Assembly: GCA_031263965.1 (NCBI GenBank)
Contig: JAISES010000423.1
Location: 1-11,152 of the forward strand
Direction: 5' to 3'
Source of the DNA: Prevotella sp.
GTDB taxonomy: Bacteria > Bacteroidota > Bacteroidia > Bacteroidales > Dysgonomonadaceae
Length of the DNA stretch: 11,152 nt
This document shows, piece after piece, positions 1-8,609 of the stretch. The notes beneath the pieces were generated by a model. That model had not been told where the DNA came from. It ran no database searches and saw nothing but the letters and a program-made list of their open reading frames with translations. Numbering within the stretch: the stretch's first letter is position 1; each line of letters starts with the position of its first letter. Both the position numbers and the translations under genes were made by a program.

Positions 1-570
1 AAATACGGACATCATAAATCATTCTACGGATGGTATTTATCGCAGGAAGTGAGTCGCCGTACAGGAGGAATAGTAGAATCGTTTGCCGAAATAGGACGGC
101 ATGCGAAAAATATTTCAGGTGGTAAGCCATGCCTGATATCTCCTTATATACACGGATTGAAGACCGATCAGGTAATGTCGGGGGATGCAGCGACTACTAT
201 CGAACAACATGTTAAAGACTGGACTGAAATTTTATCCGGTATTAAAGGGTCTGTCGATATCCTGGCTTTTCAGGATGGACAGGTCGATTATCACGAGTTG
301 AAAGACTATCTGGCAGTCAATAGAGAATTGGCCGGAAAATATGGAATGGATTGTTGGACAAATGTGGAATCATTCGATCGCGACATGCCGATCCGGTTTT
401 TGCCCATCCGTTGGGATAAGCTGATTAAAAAGCTTATCCATTCGCAGGAAGCGCAGATATCGAAAGCCCTTACGTTTGAATTTTCCCATTTTATGAGCCC
501 TAATTCTGCTTATACTCAGGCAGAGAACCTATATCGAATTTATTGTGAGCATTTTCAAATAAAGAAATAA
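1..570 (+). CDS. DUF4434-type putative glycoside hydrolase, 3' part only
   Basis: The reading frame is open from the first base of the window, so the gene begins upstream; 189 residues are visible. The fragment reads like the C-terminal two thirds of the DUF4434 family, TIM-barrel proteins related to glycoside hydrolases and common beside SusC/SusD genes. Recognised signatures are FYGWYLSQE (visible residues 8-16), a strand with SPYIHG (47-52), VDILAFQDG (85-93), CWTNVESFD (118-126) and FEFSHFMSPNS near the end (159-169). E16 and E123 lie at ends of predicted beta strands, where barrel glycosidases carry catalytic acids, but assigning them is inference. Any signal peptide is outside the window. 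An in-frame GTG at 49 is not the start, because homologous sequence continues upstream of it. The gene ends 32 bp before the SusC gene with no terminator between, which suggests co-transcription. Substrate unknown. Confidence 0.8.
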   Translation, partial: KYGHHKSFYGWYLSQEVSRRTGGIVESFAEIGRHAKNISGGKPCLISPYIHGLKTDQVMSGDAATTIEQHVKDWTEILSGIKGSVDILAFQDGQVDYHELKDYLAVNRELAGKYGMDCWTNVESFDRDMPIRFLPIRWDKLIKKLIHSQEAQISKALTFEFSHFMSPNSAYTQAENLYRIYCEHFQIKK

Positions 571-602
571 CAAATTACTCTAATTGTTAATATAAAAATT
601 TT

Positions 603-3600
603 ATGATGGAAAACCGAAAAGTTATTGGCAGGAAGATGTTGCTTCCCCTGATAATGAAAATGTTTCTATTTTCATTATTCATTCTTCTAAGCTCCCATTC
701 TTATGGGCAGAATATTGTAAAGGGGATAGTCGTTGATAGCAAGGGTGAGACTCTTCCCGGAGTGTCAGTCATTGTTAAACAGAGCATGCTGGGAACCATG
801 ACAAATGTGAATGGAGAATACTCCATACAGGCAGGTGATAAGGATATACTCGTTTTTTCTTATCTCGGAATGGTTACTCAGGAAATTAAAATAGATGGAA
901 GAAAACTTATAAATGTAACTTTACAGGAAAGTTCTTCCTCTCTCGATGAGGTTGTTGTGGTTGGTTACGGTACACAGAAAAAGATAAGTGTTACCGGCGC
1001 TGTATCGCAGATCAGAGGAGATGAGTTGCTGAAAGCGCCGACTACAGGGATATCCAATTTATTGGCAGGCAGGGTTCCCGGAGTCATAGCTCTGCAACAA
1101 TCGGGACAGCCTGGATCGGATGCGGCCAGCCTCCTGATTCGTGGTGGAAGCACTAAATATGTAGTAGACGGAATTGAACGTAATTTTTCAGAAATAGATC
1201 CGAATGATATTGCAACTGTCTCTGTACTGAAAGATGCTTCCGCAGCGGCTGTTTATGGATTGGATGCGAGTTCGGTGATTATCATTACTACTAAGCGCGG
1301 AACGGTAGCTACTTCCAAAATCAATTTCACAGCTTCGTATGGTATCAGTACGAATACCGAAATGCTGAAATTATTGGATGGACCTCAATTTGCATATTGG
1401 TATAATAAGGCCCGTGTCATGGATGGAAATTCTCCGGTCTTTTCTCAGGAACATGTACGCAAAATGTTGGCCGGCGAAGGCGGTTGGGGAAATACCAACT
1501 GGTATGAAGAAACCTTTGGTACAGGAACAAACGCAAACTATAATGTGAATGCTTCGGGCGGTACGGAAAGTATCAAATACTTTGTATCCTTAGGCTATTT
1601 CGATCAGAAAGGAAATGTGAAGAACTTTGATTACGACCGTATTAATCTCCGTTCTAATATAGATGCTACTATAGCAAAAAATCTCACTCTAAGCTTCGAT
1701 CTCAGCGGACGTATCGAAAACCGTATGCGATCGACCTGGAGTAGCGATCCTACAGTGGGAAGTAATGTAGCCCAACAGGCAGTGCGGGCTATGCCGTTTA
1801 CACCAACAGAATGGAACGGATTACCGGTAGCTACGCCAACGGCCAGTTCTATTGTCAGTCCATTAGCTAGCTCATCTTTAGACGCCGGTTATAGGAGAGA
1901 TAAGTCAAATATCATACAAACCAATATTGCATTAAATTATAATTTCCCGTTTCTGAAAGGACTTTCCGCACGTTTTATGGTGTCTTACGATTATACGGAT
2001 GCTATGTCCAAGCAATTTACCATTCCGTATTATGTAAATAAAGCTAATTTTCCCGGCTCTCCCGACGGAGATATCTCATATACAAAAACACAATTTCCGT
2101 CTGCTGGTGATGCCGGATTAACGGAAGGTGCAACAAGGAGTACCACAATTACCACCAATACCAGCCTCAGGTACGAAAACAAATTCGGATTGCATAATGT
2201 TTCGGCTTTAGCATTGGTTGAAACGGTCAAGACCGATGGGAATGGATTTAGTGCAACAGGTTTTGGGTTCGATATCTTGTCGATGGATGAGTTAAATGAA
2301 AACACGAAGGCTGATAGAAGATCGATTGGAGGTTCAAGTGCTCAGGCTCGCTTGGCTGGTTATTTAGGACGTATAAATTATGATTTCAACAGTAAATATT
2401 TATTGGAATTAACTGCCCGCTACGACGGAACCCATTGGTTCGGAGGGAAGAACATCGCAGGGAAACGCTGGATACTTACTCCTGCTACATCTTTAGGATG
2501 GCGTATATCGGAAGAAAGTTGGTTTAAAAATCTTTCGTTGCCTGTTGATAATTTAAAATTACGCATGGGGATCGGCGAAACAGCTTTGTCTGACGGATTA
2601 CGCGATTATTTCTTCTTGAGTACTCTTTCTACTGTAAAAAATGTTGCTGTGCTGGGTAATGGAACCGTGATTAACGGATTAAACACATCTAAGCCGGGAA
2701 ATATCAATCTGACATGGGGTAAAGCATTACAATACAATGCAGGTTTTGACCTCAATATGTGGAATGGCTTATTAGGTGTGGAATTCGACGTGTTTTATAA
2801 ATATCTTTACGATATGCCTATTGGCATAAACTCTTCTTATCCCGACTCATTTGGCGGGTATTATTATGCTCTTGCGAACACAGGCAAGCAAGATCATAAA
2901 GGATTTGAACTCTTGTTGAGCCATACGAATAAAATCAAAGATTTTTCTTATAAGCTGGAATTGACAGGGACTTATGCAAAACGCCGTTGGCTGAGTTATC
3001 CCGATGCTGTAAATACTCCTGATTATTTGAAGTTGACCGGTAAAGAAGTTGATGCATTGCAAGGTTTTGTAGCTTTAGGTTTATACCAAAGCGAAGAAGA
3101 TATTATCAATTCGGCTGTATTACCAAGCGGTAAACCTCGTCCGGGCGACATCAAATATCTTGATAGAAACGGTGATGGTGTAATTACATACGAACAAGAC
3201 CGTGGATATGTAGGCAAGTCGGCTTATCCTGATTTTACAGGTGGTCTCAAATTCTATGGTGAATGGAGAGGTTTCGATATATCTTTCTTATGGCAAGGCG
3301 CTTTAGGCCGTGATGTTGCCTTGACAGGTATTTACCCGGGAGTGGGAATGGACAACAGTTTGTTTACAAAAACGTTCTACCATTCATCCAATACACCTCT
3401 CTATCTGGTAGAAAACTCATGGACACCAGACAATCCGGATGCATTATTTCCCCGTTTGAGTATCGATCTTCCGGGAAATAACAATGCTTATTCTTCCGAT
3501 TTCTGGTACAGAAGCGGAGATTACCTTCGCCTGAAAAGTTTGCAGATAGGTTATAATATTCCTGTAAAAGTATTGCGGACTGTGGGTATCGGTCAGCTAC

Positions 3601-3740
3601 GCGTCTATGTAGAAGGACAAAATCTTCTCACGTTTTCCGAATTGACGAAATATAACATCGACCCCGAACAACCGGGAGTATCCAACGGATATTATCCTCA
3701 ACAGAGGATATTTGCAGGGGGGATTAAATTAACCTTTTAA
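603..3740 (+). CDS. SusC/RagA family TonB-linked outer membrane transporter
   Basis: This 1045-residue protein is a full-length TonB-dependent outer membrane channel that imports oligosaccharides with its SusD partner, using energy from TonB-ExbBD. A signal peptide covers about residues 1-36 (hydrophobic run 18-31, cleavage near SYGQ). A carboxypeptidase-regulatory-like beta-sandwich domain follows (about 38-108, with GETLPGVSV and TNVNGEYSI). The SusC hallmark DEVVVVGYGTQKK is at 115-127. The plug domain covers about 128-232 (LLAGRVPGV, YVVDGIERN, SVLKDASAAAVYG), followed by the beta barrel. A DRNGDGVI calcium-site-like loop lies at about 854-861. The C-terminus ends in the terminal phenylalanine typical of outer membrane barrels (FAGGIKLTF). 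There are two adjacent ATG codons at 603 and 606; the first is used here, and the choice changes only one residue. The leader is A/T-rich with no Shine-Dalgarno site, as is usual in this phylum. The plug motif LDASSVIIITTKRG differs from the more common GANGVILITTK form. Confidence 0.96.
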   Translation: MMENRKVIGRKMLLPLIMKMFLFSLFILLSSHSYGQNIVKGIVVDSKGETLPGVSVIVKQSMLGTMTNVNGEYSIQAGDKDILVFSYLGMVTQEIKIDGRKLINVTLQESSSSLDEVVVVGYGTQKKISVTGAVSQIRGDELLKAPTTGISNLLAGRVPGVIALQQSGQPGSDAASLLIRGGSTKYVVDGIERNFSEIDPNDIATVSVLKDASAAAVYGLDASSVIIITTKRGTVATSKINFTASYGISTNTEMLKLLDGPQFAYWYNKARVMDGNSPVFSQEHVRKMLAGEGGWGNTNWYEETFGTGTNANYNVNASGGTESIKYFVSLGYFDQKGNVKNFDYDRINLRSNIDATIAKNLTLSFDLSGRIENRMRSTWSSDPTVGSNVAQQAVRAMPFTPTEWNGLPVATPTASSIVSPLASSSLDAGYRRDKSNIIQTNIALNYNFPFLKGLSARFMVSYDYTDAMSKQFTIPYYVNKANFPGSPDGDISYTKTQFPSAGDAGLTEGATRSTTITTNTSLRYENKFGLHNVSALALVETVKTDGNGFSATGFGFDILSMDELNENTKADRRSIGGSSAQARLAGYLGRINYDFNSKYLLELTARYDGTHWFGGKNIAGKRWILTPATSLGWRISEESWFKNLSLPVDNLKLRMGIGETALSDGLRDYFFLSTLSTVKNVAVLGNGTVINGLNTSKPGNINLTWGKALQYNAGFDLNMWNGLLGVEFDVFYKYLYDMPIGINSSYPDSFGGYYYALANTGKQDHKGFELLLSHTNKIKDFSYKLELTGTYAKRRWLSYPDAVNTPDYLKLTGKEVDALQGFVALGLYQSEEDIINSAVLPSGKPRPGDIKYLDRNGDGVITYEQDRGYVGKSAYPDFTGGLKFYGEWRGFDISFLWQGALGRDVALTGIYPGVGMDNSLFTKTFYHSSNTPLYLVENSWTPDNPDALFPRLSIDLPGNNNAYSSDFWYRSGDYLRLKSLQIGYNIPVKVLRTVGIGQLRVYVEGQNLLTFSELTKYNIDPEQPGVSNGYYPQQRIFAGGIKLTF

Positions 3741-3755
3741 ATGACTGAAATATGA
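3741..3755 (+). other. Four-codon minicistron between SusC and SusD genes (possible translational coupling)
   Basis: Directly after the SusC stop codon the sequence reads ATG ACT GAA ATA TGA. The TGA overlaps the ATG of the SusD-like gene in an ATGA arrangement. Translation of this tiny frame, or simple reinitiation after the SusC stop 11 bp away, could couple SusD synthesis to SusC. It may equally be chance in a short A/T-rich spacer; no coding role is claimed. Confidence 0.2.
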
Positions 3756-5395
3756 AAAAAATAATATCTCCGATAATCGCTTTTTTGATGATTTTCGCTT
3801 CCGGATGTGACGATTTTATCGATGTAACACCTACCAACCGGATTTCTGATAAACTGATATGGCAAGACGTTAATGCGGCAACATTGTACAACAACACTTT
3901 TTTGGCATATATCGACCGCTATGGAGTATTTTCCGGTCCGTCCCAATTCAATGGAAACCTGACAGAAGGCTTAACCGAAACTTTCAAATACGGATCGACC
4001 GTGTCGGGAAGCCGGGCAGGCGATGCAAATATGATCGTGTTCAATCCTGAACGGATAGGGCCCGATCAGAACCTGCTGAATGTATGGGGTCTGACCTATG
4101 AACGTATCCGCAGGATAAACGAATTCCTGGTAGGATTATATACCTTTTCCACTTTCGATGAAAATACCAATACGCTTTTCGAAGGACAAGCGCGTTTCAT
4201 GCGGGCTTACCTGTATTTCCAATTGGCAAAACGCCACGGAGGAGTGATCTTATATACCGATATGAACCTTGAAAAAGATAAGAACCGCTCGTCAGCCACG
4301 GAAACCTGGGATCTGATAGAAGCAGACCTTGATTTTGCCGCTACTGCGTTGCCTGTGGAATGGGATGCTGCTAATAAAGGAAGAATGACAAAGGGTGCTG
4401 TTTACGCATTCAAATCGAGGGCTATGTTGTATGCCGAACGTTGGCAGTCGGCAAAAGATGCTGCCGATGAGGTGTTTAAACTAAATAAATACTCACTGAC
4501 ACCTAAATATGAAGATTCCTGGAAAGGGAACAACTCGGAATCGATACTCGAATACAACTATCTGGTCACAGGGCCTAATCATAATTTCGACGCTGCTTAT
4601 GCCACATACGGCGAAGCTGTCGATGTAGGCGGAGCCGGGGCTCCTACGCAGGAAATGGTTGAAGCTTACGAAAAAAGCGATGGAACAAAAGTAGACTGGA
4701 CTGCATGGCATACCGAAACAGGTACAAGCCTTCGTCCTCCTTACGAAGATCTTGAGCCGCGTTTTCATGCAACTGTTATTTATAACGGTTGCAAATGGCA
4801 AGAAAAAACAATGGAAAATTCCGTAAATGGTACAAATGGCGCTTATCTGGAGTATGGAACAGAAACTTATCCGAAAGGCAAGACTACAACAGGATACTAC
4901 CTGCGTAAACTGAGGGACGAAAAATTGACTGATATAACTACCTATGCCAGTTCGCAAACATTGGTCGAAATCCGTTTGGCTGAAGTTTATCTCAATCGTG
5001 CCGAAGCTCTTTATCGGCTGAATAAGCCAAGCGATGCCCTGAAAGATGTAGAAGCCGTACGTGACAGGGTGAGCCTTCCTACTGCAACAAGCTTGTCCGG
5101 CAATAATTTATTTGAGGCAATACAACAGGAGCGTAAGATCGAATTATCTTACGAAGGCCATCTGTATTGGGATATGCGCCGTTGGCGTCTGGCAGATAAA
5201 AACTATCCCGAAGGGTATAACAATTACCGGGTACATGGCATGAAAATTTCGGGTACAACAGGAAACTATACATATCAGTATGTAGACTGCGATAAACAAA
5301 ATCGTAAGTTCCTGACTAAAACATATGTGCTCCCTGTACCTAATACTGAACTCAATAACAACTCTGCCATCGAACAATACGATGAATGGAAATAA
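3752..5395 (+). CDS. SusD/RagB family nutrient-binding outer membrane lipoprotein
   Basis: This 547-residue lipoprotein is predicted to sit on the cell surface as the lid of the SusC channel and to bind the target glycan. The type II signal peptide ends in a lipobox at residues 16-19 (ASGC, lipidated Cys19). Cys19 is followed by Asp-Asp, fitting the Bacteroidetes surface-export signal. An N-terminal SusD-like tetratricopeptide region contains QARFMRAYLYFQLAKRHGG (146-164), and the SusD/RagB C-terminal domain contains LVEIRLAEVYLNRAEAL (404-420), QQERKIELSYEGHLYWDMRR (458-477) and YVLPVPNTELNNN (525-537). These are strong family signatures and the length is normal. The start lies 11 bp after the SusC stop, so both are almost certainly co-translated or at least co-transcribed. 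Glycan specificity cannot be read from the family fold; the binding residues of SusD proteins vary between loci. Confidence 0.96.
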   Translation: MKKIISPIIAFLMIFASGCDDFIDVTPTNRISDKLIWQDVNAATLYNNTFLAYIDRYGVFSGPSQFNGNLTEGLTETFKYGSTVSGSRAGDANMIVFNPERIGPDQNLLNVWGLTYERIRRINEFLVGLYTFSTFDENTNTLFEGQARFMRAYLYFQLAKRHGGVILYTDMNLEKDKNRSSATETWDLIEADLDFAATALPVEWDAANKGRMTKGAVYAFKSRAMLYAERWQSAKDAADEVFKLNKYSLTPKYEDSWKGNNSESILEYNYLVTGPNHNFDAAYATYGEAVDVGGAGAPTQEMVEAYEKSDGTKVDWTAWHTETGTSLRPPYEDLEPRFHATVIYNGCKWQEKTMENSVNGTNGAYLEYGTETYPKGKTTTGYYLRKLRDEKLTDITTYASSQTLVEIRLAEVYLNRAEALYRLNKPSDALKDVEAVRDRVSLPTATSLSGNNLFEAIQQERKIELSYEGHLYWDMRRWRLADKNYPEGYNNYRVHGMKISGTTGNYTYQYVDCDKQNRKFLTKTYVLPVPNTELNNNSAIEQYDEWK

Positions 5396-5417
5396 ATAAA
5401 CTTTTAAATCAAAGGAT

Positions 5418-7163
5418 ATGAAAAATAAACTCAATATTTTCATTACAGGAGTTATGCTGTTCCTTTCCGGATGTCAAACACCTGACGATCTGATTCCTTC
5501 AACAGCAAAGAATGGAATTAATAGTATTTCGGCATATTTTACAGATGCTGATGGCAATATTCTTGACGAAAATAATGGCAAATTTACCGCAACTGTCACC
5601 GAAGGTAATTATGATATAGTTATTCCTGTCTCTTATTATTATCCGGCGAGCAGCGACAATCAGGTAACACAGGATATGCTAACCAAAATGCGAATCAGCG
5701 CTAATCTGGATGACAATGTAAATATGTCTCCATCGCTGTTGTATCTGGATCTGAGTTCAGGCAAAACACATACCTTTACGGTTGTCGATCAGATGAAAAG
5801 GGTGCATGAATATACTATCCGGGGCGAAATAGTGAAGAGTAAAGCCTGTGCAATTGAAGAATTTAATTTGCCGGGATTCTCCATTTCAGGAATAATAAAC
5901 GAGACTACGAAGACAATCTCGTTGGTTTCGGCTGAAGACTTATCATCCCAGCTTGCTGAATTTAAGTTGTCGCCTCATGCAACCATCAGCCCTGATCCAA
6001 GTACTACAACTCTCAACTACAACGAAGACCGGACGTTTACGGTAACAGCGCACGACGGTACAACCGAAGCGACCTATACTGTTAAGAAATCTATGCCTGA
6101 TAAGATAGCATCGGGTATACGTCCGGGTAGCGCCAGAATTTTGTTTGCGAAGAAACTTATCGCCGATTTGGGCGCTCCTGCTAATAATCATGGCGGCATA
6201 GCTGCTACTCAGGACTATGTAGTAATAAGTACCCGCGACAATCAAAATATAGTGATCAACGCCAAGACAGGAGCTTTGTTAAGTCCGTTGAATGTGTCTG
6301 TTACAGGAGGAGGATTGAACAATATGTATAGCACTGCCGATGATGCCGGCCATATACTTATTTGTAATCTGGCGCAAAATGCAGGAACATTTAAGGTTTG
6401 GAAATTAAATTCTTTACAGGGAACACCTGAACTCTTTATCGACTGGGCCGCAAATACAACATTTGCCATGGGCCGTAAATTCTCTGTACAGGGGAATATT
6501 GACGGTGATGCAATTATTACGGCTCCATTACATAATGGTACAGGCGCCCAGTTTGCCCGTTGGAGGGTAGCCGGTGGCGTGTTGCAATCGCAAATACCTG
6601 ATATTGTCACTGTCGGCGGTCTGACATGGACAACAAATGTTGATGTTGTTTCCACTTCCGCCACAGATGTAAATGCCGACTATTTTGTCGCAAGATATTC
6701 CGACCACATTGCCGGTGAAAACGGGAATGTATATTCTATGTTGAACTGGGTAAATGGCAACAACAATACGGTAAGAAAGTCTTTGGTGAATGTAAACAGC
6801 AACTTCGTATCAAATGCTGTAGCTTATACGGTATTCAATAAGATTCCTTACGCGCTGGTTAATTATCTGAACGGATTTACTTGGGGACAAGCCGATATGA
6901 TATATCTGGTGAATGCTGCCAGCCTTGATTCCTTTACGGCCGACTATAACTCATGGGGAGGACCATGGGGTGCGGGAGGTGCTGTTGAATGGGCTTGCGA
7001 ATTGCATAGATACGGAGCGATAAATGGAGCCGGAATTGCAAATGGTAATTCTACCGGTGACGTAGCATTCGTTCAATCGGCCGATGGGTTCTTCTTATAT
7101 GTATACTTTATGTTTACAAATGGTTACATAGTATGTGTACAGTTTGATTGTCTTGATATGTAA
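5418..7163 (+). CDS. DUF5018-type PUL lipoprotein (SusE/F-position protein)
   Basis: This 581-residue protein has a lipobox LFLSGC ending at Cys19, followed by a short linker containing acidic residues, so it is a predicted outer membrane lipoprotein. Residues about 32-138 and 142-225 each look like an immunoglobulin-like beta sandwich. The second module has the recurrent pattern of strand, SP..T, then FTVTAHDGTTEATYTV (207-222). This organisation matches Bacteroidetes proteins carrying DUF5018, which follow SusC/SusD genes. The remaining 350 residues are rich in Gly, Asn and aromatic residues, and contain repeated strand-forming segments (DYVVISTRDNQNIVINAKTG, GHILICNLAQ), consistent with a beta-propeller-like or other all-beta fold. 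No catalytic motif is recognised. The gene starts 22 bp after the SusD stop. By position and architecture it probably binds glycan at the surface, as SusE/SusF do in the starch system, but this is inference. A DUF4623-like assignment of the C-terminal half is an alternative. Confidence 0.78.
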   Translation: MKNKLNIFITGVMLFLSGCQTPDDLIPSTAKNGINSISAYFTDADGNILDENNGKFTATVTEGNYDIVIPVSYYYPASSDNQVTQDMLTKMRISANLDDNVNMSPSLLYLDLSSGKTHTFTVVDQMKRVHEYTIRGEIVKSKACAIEEFNLPGFSISGIINETTKTISLVSAEDLSSQLAEFKLSPHATISPDPSTTTLNYNEDRTFTVTAHDGTTEATYTVKKSMPDKIASGIRPGSARILFAKKLIADLGAPANNHGGIAATQDYVVISTRDNQNIVINAKTGALLSPLNVSVTGGGLNNMYSTADDAGHILICNLAQNAGTFKVWKLNSLQGTPELFIDWAANTTFAMGRKFSVQGNIDGDAIITAPLHNGTGAQFARWRVAGGVLQSQIPDIVTVGGLTWTTNVDVVSTSATDVNADYFVARYSDHIAGENGNVYSMLNWVNGNNNTVRKSLVNVNSNFVSNAVAYTVFNKIPYALVNYLNGFTWGQADMIYLVNAASLDSFTADYNSWGGPWGAGGAVEWACELHRYGAINGAGIANGNSTGDVAFVQSADGFFLYVYFMFTNGYIVCVQFDCLDM

Positions 7164-7182
7164 AACAGGAAATAAATCAAAT

Positions 7183-8589
7183 ATGAATTTTCGTTTGAAT
7201 AAAATATTTCTTATAGCTTTTCTTTGTATTGCACCATTTTTGATGGTGCAATGCAAGGAAAAAGGAAGTGATACCCCTCCTTGGGAATGGGAAGATCCGG
7301 AGACACCCGATCCGGGTACAAGTGACGGCTCTAAGCCACGCTTCATCTGGATTGATGCTTCAGCTAATTTCCCCGATTTTGCCAATAGTCGCGATAATAT
7401 CCGCCGCGACCTGACATTAGCCAAGAATGCCGGATTTACTCATATCATAGTAGATGTACGTCCGCCTTCGGGCGATGTCCTGTTCTCTACTACAAAAACA
7501 GATCAGGTTAAGTGGCTTGGCGCATGGGTAAACGGAGTGTACAGTAAAGTTAACCGTACAGCTACCTGGGACTATCTGGATGCGTTTATCGAAATAGGGC
7601 ATGAGTTGGATTTGAAAGTATTTGCAGGTTTCAATACCATGGCAGGCGGGCATATAACTGCGCTGGGCAGGGATGGGATTCTTTTCCGTGATGCAACCAA
7701 AAAGGCTTGGGCAACGCAATTACTCACAACTTCGGGTATCCGCAATGTCATGGATATGGAAAGAGACGGCACTCGTTTCTTTAATCCGGCGAATGCAGAA
7801 GTTCAGAACTTCCTGTTGGGAATGCTTGAAGATCTGGCAGCCTATCAGAATCTGGATGGTATCATTCTCGATCGTGCCCGGTTCGATGAATTGGACAGCG
7901 ATTTTTCGGATGAAAGCCATACCCTGTTTGAGGCCTATCTGGGTAGAAGTGTTTCATTCCCTGACGATGTTATGCGTGCAGATATAAAAACGGCTAACCT
8001 TCCGGTTTCATTGCCGCCTTATTTCAAGCAGTGGCTTGAATTCAGGGTAAAGGTAATCCATGATTTTATGGAAAAAGCACGTACCCGCATCAAAGCTAAA
8101 AATCCTGATATTACATTCGGTGTATATGTCGGTGGATGGTATTCCGATTATTACGGCGTAGGTGTAAACTGGGCCAGCCCCAATTACAATACTGCCGCTG
8201 ATTATCCATTATGGGCCGGCAGTAACTATCAGAAATACGGTTTTGCCGACCTGATGGATGTAACGCTCATAGGTGCATATGCTGCGCCGGCTTCTATTTA
8301 TGGAACAAGCGAATGGACTGTGCAGGGTTTTTGTTCGAGGGCAAAAAAACTGATAAAAGGCGAATCGCTTGTTGCCGGAGGCCCCGATGTAGGTAATTAT
8401 GGATGGGGAGGTGGAGGAGATTTCTCCAATGCAGTCATCTACGATGCTGTAACAAACTCGGTAGACGCTGCTATAAATGCGTCTGACGGTTATTTCTTGT
8501 TCGACATGATTCACTTGAAGCTGATGCCCGAAAAGTGGAACCGTGTTAAAACTGGTATTGATAACTATTTAAAAACGGTAAAGAAATAG
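7183..8589 (+). CDS. GHL10-type (DUF187-like, family 10 glycosylhydrolase-like) lipoprotein
   Basis: The protein has 468 residues from the ATG at 7183. This start is chosen over an in-frame GTG at 7135 because it opens directly into a signal peptide (NFRLNKIFLIAFLCIAPFL) and lies outside the preceding gene. The probable lipidated residue is Cys24 (LMVQC; Gln at -1 is atypical), then a Pro/Asp/Glu-rich linker to about 50. The TIM-barrel domain begins with RFIWIDASANF (53-63). It continues with THIIVDVRPPSGDVLF (86-101), AFIEIGHELDLKVFAGFN (134-151), NVMDMERDGTRFFNPAN (188-204) and NLDGIILDRARFDEL (223-237), the GHL10 signature in which D230 is the likely active-site acid. Barrel strands follow at TFGVYVGGWY (311-320) and DGYFLFDMIHL (435-445). 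Related GHL10 proteins are predicted glycosidases; E. coli DigH (YddW) of this family cuts peptidoglycan strands that lack stem peptides. The substrate here is unknown. It sits 19 bp after the DUF5018 gene and 20 bp before the phosphodiester glycosidase gene. Confidence 0.82.
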   Translation: MNFRLNKIFLIAFLCIAPFLMVQCKEKGSDTPPWEWEDPETPDPGTSDGSKPRFIWIDASANFPDFANSRDNIRRDLTLAKNAGFTHIIVDVRPPSGDVLFSTTKTDQVKWLGAWVNGVYSKVNRTATWDYLDAFIEIGHELDLKVFAGFNTMAGGHITALGRDGILFRDATKKAWATQLLTTSGIRNVMDMERDGTRFFNPANAEVQNFLLGMLEDLAAYQNLDGIILDRARFDELDSDFSDESHTLFEAYLGRSVSFPDDVMRADIKTANLPVSLPPYFKQWLEFRVKVIHDFMEKARTRIKAKNPDITFGVYVGGWYSDYYGVGVNWASPNYNTAADYPLWAGSNYQKYGFADLMDVTLIGAYAAPASIYGTSEWTVQGFCSRAKKLIKGESLVAGGPDVGNYGWGGGGDFSNAVIYDAVTNSVDAAINASDGYFLFDMIHLKLMPEKWNRVKTGIDNYLKTVKK

Positions 8590-8609
8590 TGACTTAAATT
8601 CATTATAGC

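Noticed and set aside
49..51. GTG as start of the first gene
   Set aside because: The frame stays open to base 1 and the upstream codons encode the family motif FYGWYLSQE, so the gene is truncated by the window edge.
571..602. Promoter or terminator between the DUF4434 and SusC genes
   Set aside because: The 32-bp A/T-rich gap has no TAnnTTTG element and no stem-loop; co-transcription is simpler.
4493..4957. Antisense open frame of 154 codons opposite the SusD gene
   Set aside because: Shadow of a strongly supported coding gene; its cysteine- and phenylalanine-rich translation shows no domain or signal.
5411..5417. AAAGGA as a Shine-Dalgarno site before the DUF5018 gene
   Set aside because: Only about two bases separate it from the ATG, too close for a normal site, and neighbouring genes lack such sites.
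6242..6664. Antisense open frame of 140 codons opposite the DUF5018 gene
   Set aside because: No recognisable domain, no leader, and the + strand gene explains the region.
7135..7182. In-frame GTG extension of the GHL10 protein by 16 residues
   Set aside because: It overlaps the end of the DUF5018 gene and places non-signal residues before a good signal peptide; the ATG at 7183 opens directly into that signal.
7673..7987. Open frame of 104 codons on the + strand inside the GHL10 gene
   Set aside because: Out-of-frame shadow; the overlapping frame carries the conserved barrel motifs.
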